Source: Thermoguttaceae bacterium (GTDB lineage: Bacteria; Planctomycetota; Planctomycetia; Pirellulales; Thermoguttaceae). From it: a stretch of DNA of 64,000 nt. Below are positions 61,270 to 64,000 of the stretch, one piece after another. How positions within the stretch are numbered: the stretch's first letter is position 1; each line of letters starts with the position of its first letter. The notes beneath the pieces are model-generated. The model was not told the origin of the DNA and did not search any database. It worked only from the letters and a program-made list of their open reading frames with translations. Location of the stretch: positions 1 through 64,000 of the forward strand of contig JAGBAA010000092.1 of the NCBI GenBank assembly GCA_017939795.1, given 5' to 3'. The translations under genes and the position numbers were made by a program.

Positions 61270-61285
61270 TTTAGGTTTTCCTAAA
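61270..61285. promoter_or_regulatory. Second DtxR-type operator upstream of feoA
   Basis: TTTAGGTTTTCCTAAA, a perfect dyad with a 4-nt centre, about 28 bases upstream of the -35 box. The rest of the gap to 61627 is AT-rich with no gene. Confidence 0.6.
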
Positions 61286-61627
61286 AAAATCTTTCCACCA
61301 TGAAACTTTCTTTTCAAAGGGCGATCCAGCCCCAAACGCGCAAGTGCCCGCGATCCGCAACATTCACAAAAAAGAGAAAATCAGTTTTTTTGTAAAAAAT
61401 TACACAATCGGAACATTTTAACTTTTGTGTGAAAAAGTTTCTACCGATGAATAGAAATACAAAAGCTGGAAGATCTACCATCTCCCGGCAGATTTCGTAT
61501 TCCGTATCTCATTGACCTCAGGAAAATGTATTTTCGGTGAAGATGAAAAGCGCAGGATGCGCAGATATTCCGGGGGAAAAGGAAACGGATTTCCATTTTA
61601 TTGATCAGATTACGAAAGGTGACGAAG

Positions 61628-63448
61628 ATGCTCCGAAATTTGTCATTCTGCAAAAATCAAGTCAGCCATCCGATGCTGCGGCGAACGCTTGTACTGAGTG
61701 CGGCGATGCTTCTCGCGGCTGGCTGTAAAGTTGGTCCGGATTATGTCGCTCCTCCGGCTCCGAAAGTTCAGTCAGACTGGTCGGCGAAAACGGCGGAGAT
61801 CGCCCAGGGCGTCGCTCCGGAATCAGTGCGCGTCCATAATGAATTGCCGGCGCTGGATGACTGGTGGACGGTCTTCCATGACGAGACGCTGAATCTCCTG
61901 CTCAAAACGGTAAACGAACAGAACCTCGACATCAAGATGGCGGCACAGCGCATTTACCAGGCGGAAATGGATTACCGCTACGCCCGCGGCGATCTGTTCC
62001 CCAAACTCGGCACAGACGCAGCGTTCGGCCGTCAGATGCAGCCGGGATACAAAGGTGGACCGAAGCACACTTACGGTTCGTCCTGGAACTGGGAGATCGC
62101 GGCGGCGAGCTGGGAAGTGGACGTTTTTGGTCAGCTGAAACGGTACATGGAAGCGTATGATGCGGCATGGCAGGCGACTGCGGAAGATCTGAATAATGTG
62201 AAGGTCCTCCTCCTGGCCGAAGCTGCCCGAACGTACATCAATGCGCGTCTGGCGCAGGAAGAAGAACGCATTGCGCTGGCGGATATTCAGGCGCAGGAAA
62301 CGTATCTTGAAAAGATCGTGGCGCGAAAAGAAGTCGGTAAAGACAGTGACGTGGAACTCGTTCAGACGCAGGCCAACCTCGCTACGGTGAAGGCGAGCCT
62401 TCCGAAGATCCAGTACGCTTTCAATGAATGCGTAAACCGTCTTTCGACGCTCATGGGTGCCTCTCCGGAAACGGTACGCGAGATCCTGCTTCGAAACGAA
62501 TCGTTCATTCCGAACGCTCCGGATGCGGTCGCCGTCGGTATTCCGGCAGACATTTTGCGCCGCCGTCCCGATATTCGCGCTCTGGAACGCCGTCTTGCTC
62601 AGCAGACCGCTCTGGTCGGTGCCGTGCAGGCGGAACTTTATCCGAAGTTCTACATCGACGGCTCCTTCGGCCTTCAGGCGGAAAATATCGACGACCTGTT
62701 CGATGGTCAGAGCCTCACCGCGAGCATCATGCCGCGTCTTCAGTGGCGCATCTTCGAATTCGGCCGTGTACGCTGCTCCATCGCAAAACAGGAAAGCGTG
62801 ACCGAAGAAATGCGGCTGGAATATCAGTACGCGGTCCTTCAGGCTTCCGAAGAGGTCAACAATGCGATCATGAATTACGTCAAACTTCAGGATCAGTACG
62901 ACGAACAGCTTGAAGCTGTGAAGAACTATAATGAGGCGCTCAAACTTTCGTACGATCTGTACGAGACCGGAAAACGCGAATACATGGTGGTCCTCGACTC
63001 CCAGCGCTACCGTCTGTCCAACCAGCTGGCTCTGGCGTCCGTACACGCTCAGCTTGCTTCCAGTGTCGTGACGCTCTACACCGCGCTGGGCGGCGGCTGG
63101 CAGACCGACCCGCAGTCCTCGGCCTCCATGTCGGACGACTACCTCCGCGCAAGTTTCGTTCCGGGAAGTCAGATCCAGATGAGTGCCCCGGGTGAAAGTA
63201 TCAACCAGCAGGGAACTTCTGCGCAGCGCGGGCTTCCGGAAAATGTCCAGTACAGCACCAAGCCGCAGCAGAGCTACTCGACGGATCTTCCGCCGGAAGG
63301 AAACCGTTCCCGCCGAAACGGCAGGACTCCTGCTCCGGTACCCCAGCCGATGGGCGGCGGATCCATCACAGAATTCCCGAATTCGCCTTCTGCCCAGAGT
63401 ATCGTGACGCAGCCTTCCGGCCGCATCGGAAACCGGGTCGTTCGCTGA
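61628..63448 (+). CDS. RND efflux outer-membrane factor lipoprotein (NodT/OprM type)
   Basis: 606 aa from the ATG at 61628, where AAGGTGA lies six bases upstream; an ATG at 61673 is an alternative that shortens the signal. The lipoprotein signal ends LLAAGCKVGPDY, the classic OprM-type start after the lipid Cys. The two OEP repeats follow: WWTVFHDETLNLLL..VNEQNLDIKMAAQRI and, in the second half, IPADILRRRPDIRALERRLAQQTALVGAV with the DIR..E..L motif. It forms the trimeric outer-membrane duct of tripartite efflux pumps. Residues from about 495 on, after YTALGGGW, add a ~110-residue Ser/Pro/Gln-rich tail not usual in the family. No adaptor or RND pump gene is seen in the window; it may lie to the right. 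Confidence 0.94.
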   Translation: MLRNLSFCKNQVSHPMLRRTLVLSAAMLLAAGCKVGPDYVAPPAPKVQSDWSAKTAEIAQGVAPESVRVHNELPALDDWWTVFHDETLNLLLKTVNEQNLDIKMAAQRIYQAEMDYRYARGDLFPKLGTDAAFGRQMQPGYKGGPKHTYGSSWNWEIAAASWEVDVFGQLKRYMEAYDAAWQATAEDLNNVKVLLLAEAARTYINARLAQEEERIALADIQAQETYLEKIVARKEVGKDSDVELVQTQANLATVKASLPKIQYAFNECVNRLSTLMGASPETVREILLRNESFIPNAPDAVAVGIPADILRRRPDIRALERRLAQQTALVGAVQAELYPKFYIDGSFGLQAENIDDLFDGQSLTASIMPRLQWRIFEFGRVRCSIAKQESVTEEMRLEYQYAVLQASEEVNNAIMNYVKLQDQYDEQLEAVKNYNEALKLSYDLYETGKREYMVVLDSQRYRLSNQLALASVHAQLASSVVTLYTALGGGWQTDPQSSASMSDDYLRASFVPGSQIQMSAPGESINQQGTSAQRGLPENVQYSTKPQQSYSTDLPPEGNRSRRNGRTPAPVPQPMGGGSITEFPNSPSAQSIVTQPSGRIGNRVVR

Positions 63449-63491
63449 ATGAAAGACCGGATCCGTCAAGATCCATGAGAAAAAAGAAACG

Positions 63492-63516
63492 CCGTCCCGC
63501 TTTTGAACGGACGGCA
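63492..63516 (+). terminator. Hairpin after the efflux outer-membrane gene
   Basis: GCCGTCC and GGACGGC pair around an ~11-nt loop about 45 bases past the stop. There is no T run after it, so termination is uncertain. Confidence 0.45.
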
Positions 63517-63589
63517 TGAGATCCTGGGACTGCCTGGTGCATCAGACGTTCGGAGCCGTCAGAATGCCTCAGGCAGATCCTTTTTTTCA

Positions 63590-63785
63590 GTATGATCCTG
63601 TGGATCTTCTGTGTTTTCAGTGATTGAGATCTTCGGCTAAAGGTCCCCCCCGCGACGGCACTCTTCGAGAGCCGTCTGACTGCCCGTTATGTCATCAACG
63701 GCCGTAGGAGAAGAACATTTTGAAAATGGGTCCTCCCTCAGCCCCTCTCTTCAAAAACTTTTTGATGTTGATGTTTTTTTATTTT
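63590..63785 (-). repeat. Interspersed hairpin element, copy R10
   Basis: Reverse copy: GGCTAAAGGTCCCCCCCGCG (about 63634-63653), GGCACTCTTCGAGAGCC (63657-63673), GTTATGTCATCAACGGCCG, a decayed hairpin around ACATTTTGAAAATG (63713-63727) and the CTTCAAAAACTTTTTGATG arm (63750-63768). The hairpin arms have several mismatches, so this copy looks old. Confidence 0.8.
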
Positions 63786-63879
63786 CTTTGGGAATTTCCG
63801 GTAAAGAACGTAAAATTCCTCTCAACCGCTCTTTTTTTCTGAATTTTCCGCAAAATTTACGCTTTCGGGTGGATTTTCC

Positions 63880-63907
63880 TTGAAATTTCCACTTTCTCGT
63901 GTAGAAT
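63880..63907 (+). promoter_or_regulatory. Promoter of the gene at the right edge
   Basis: TTGAAA, 16-nt spacer, TAGAAT, about 49 bases upstream of an ATG at 63956. Confidence 0.55.
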
Positions 63908-63955
63908 AAAAAAATATTCGTCAGGATCCGATCCCAGAAAATTCAGGATTTCCCA

Positions 63956-64000
63956 ATGCCCATGATCCAGCGCATTCAGTCAGCTCCCCCCGTCTGGAAG
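63956..64000 (+). CDS. Start of an unidentified gene, cut by the window edge
   Basis: Fifteen codons read MPMIQRIQSAPPVWK, open to the window end. A promoter-like pair lies 49 bases upstream, but no clear ribosome site is seen. Too short to identify; it could be a partner of the efflux gene or unrelated. Confidence 0.4.
   Translation, partial: MPMIQRIQSAPPVWK

Noticed and set aside
61537-61728. 63-codon plus-strand ORF overlapping the efflux gene start
   Set aside because: Overlaps the lipoprotein signal of a clear gene in another frame; no ribosome site.

Overview
The window looks like a chromosomal segment of a planctomycete, probably a host- or rumen-associated relative of Pirellulales. 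This is inferred from gene content and style: a TolQ/ExbD/ExbD energiser cluster with very large secreted TPR proteins, BON-domain and Cys-rich secreted proteins of planctomycete type, a PEP-CTERM protein, a YmdB-type phosphoesterase, a C4-type ribosomal protein L28, and an outer-membrane toolkit (BamD-like and LptE-like lipoproteins, an RND outer-membrane factor). No rRNA, tRNA, integrase, transposase or CRISPR array was recognised.

Layout. 1-2.7 kb: a tandem-repeat array and GC-rich palindromes beside a Ser/Thr kinase fused to an FGE/C-type-lectin-like domain whose C-terminus resembles a diversity-generating-retroelement variable region. 2.8-11.9 kb (minus strand): BON protein, two ExbD, TolQ, a 353-aa TPR-like protein and a 1450-aa TPR protein, probably one energised envelope machine. 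12.5-14.9 kb (minus): fliP, fliO and rpmB. 15-28.6 kb (plus): alpha/beta hydrolase, FAD oxidoreductase, an FthC-CoaE fusion, chorismate synthase, a membrane-anchored unknown, a Tat-exported unknown and a PEP-CTERM protein. 28.8-40.6 kb: an inactive-looking esterase, guaB overlapping a secreted planctomycete protein, an acidic secreted protein, YmdB, and a beta-lactamase-fold/esterase fusion. 41-47.4 kb: AI-2E-type permease, CYTH protein, SGNH hydrolase between heptanucleotide arrays, repeat-rich secreted protein, HExxH protein, MarR regulator. 47.5-53.2 kb (minus): M48 protease, membrane protein, then lptE, bamD-like and recO. 54-58 kb: degenerate receiver protein, UDP-glucuronate decarboxylase, GH13 glucosidase. 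58.4-61.3 kb: feoA-feoB plus a FeoB-associated Cys-rich protein with putative DtxR-type operators. 61.6-63.4 kb: NodT-type outer-membrane factor. A new gene begins at the right edge.

The most striking non-genic feature is a family of about ten interspersed intergenic elements (roughly 150-400 bp). They are built from a strong GAGAGGGAAAC...GTTTCCCTCTC hairpin, a CATCAAAAAGTTTTTGAAG arm and GC-rich modules, occur in both orientations and mostly follow stop codons. Several promoters of the form TTGACR-N16/17-TAnAAT and several intrinsic terminators can be read directly. All functions are assigned by reading motifs by eye; no database search was run.
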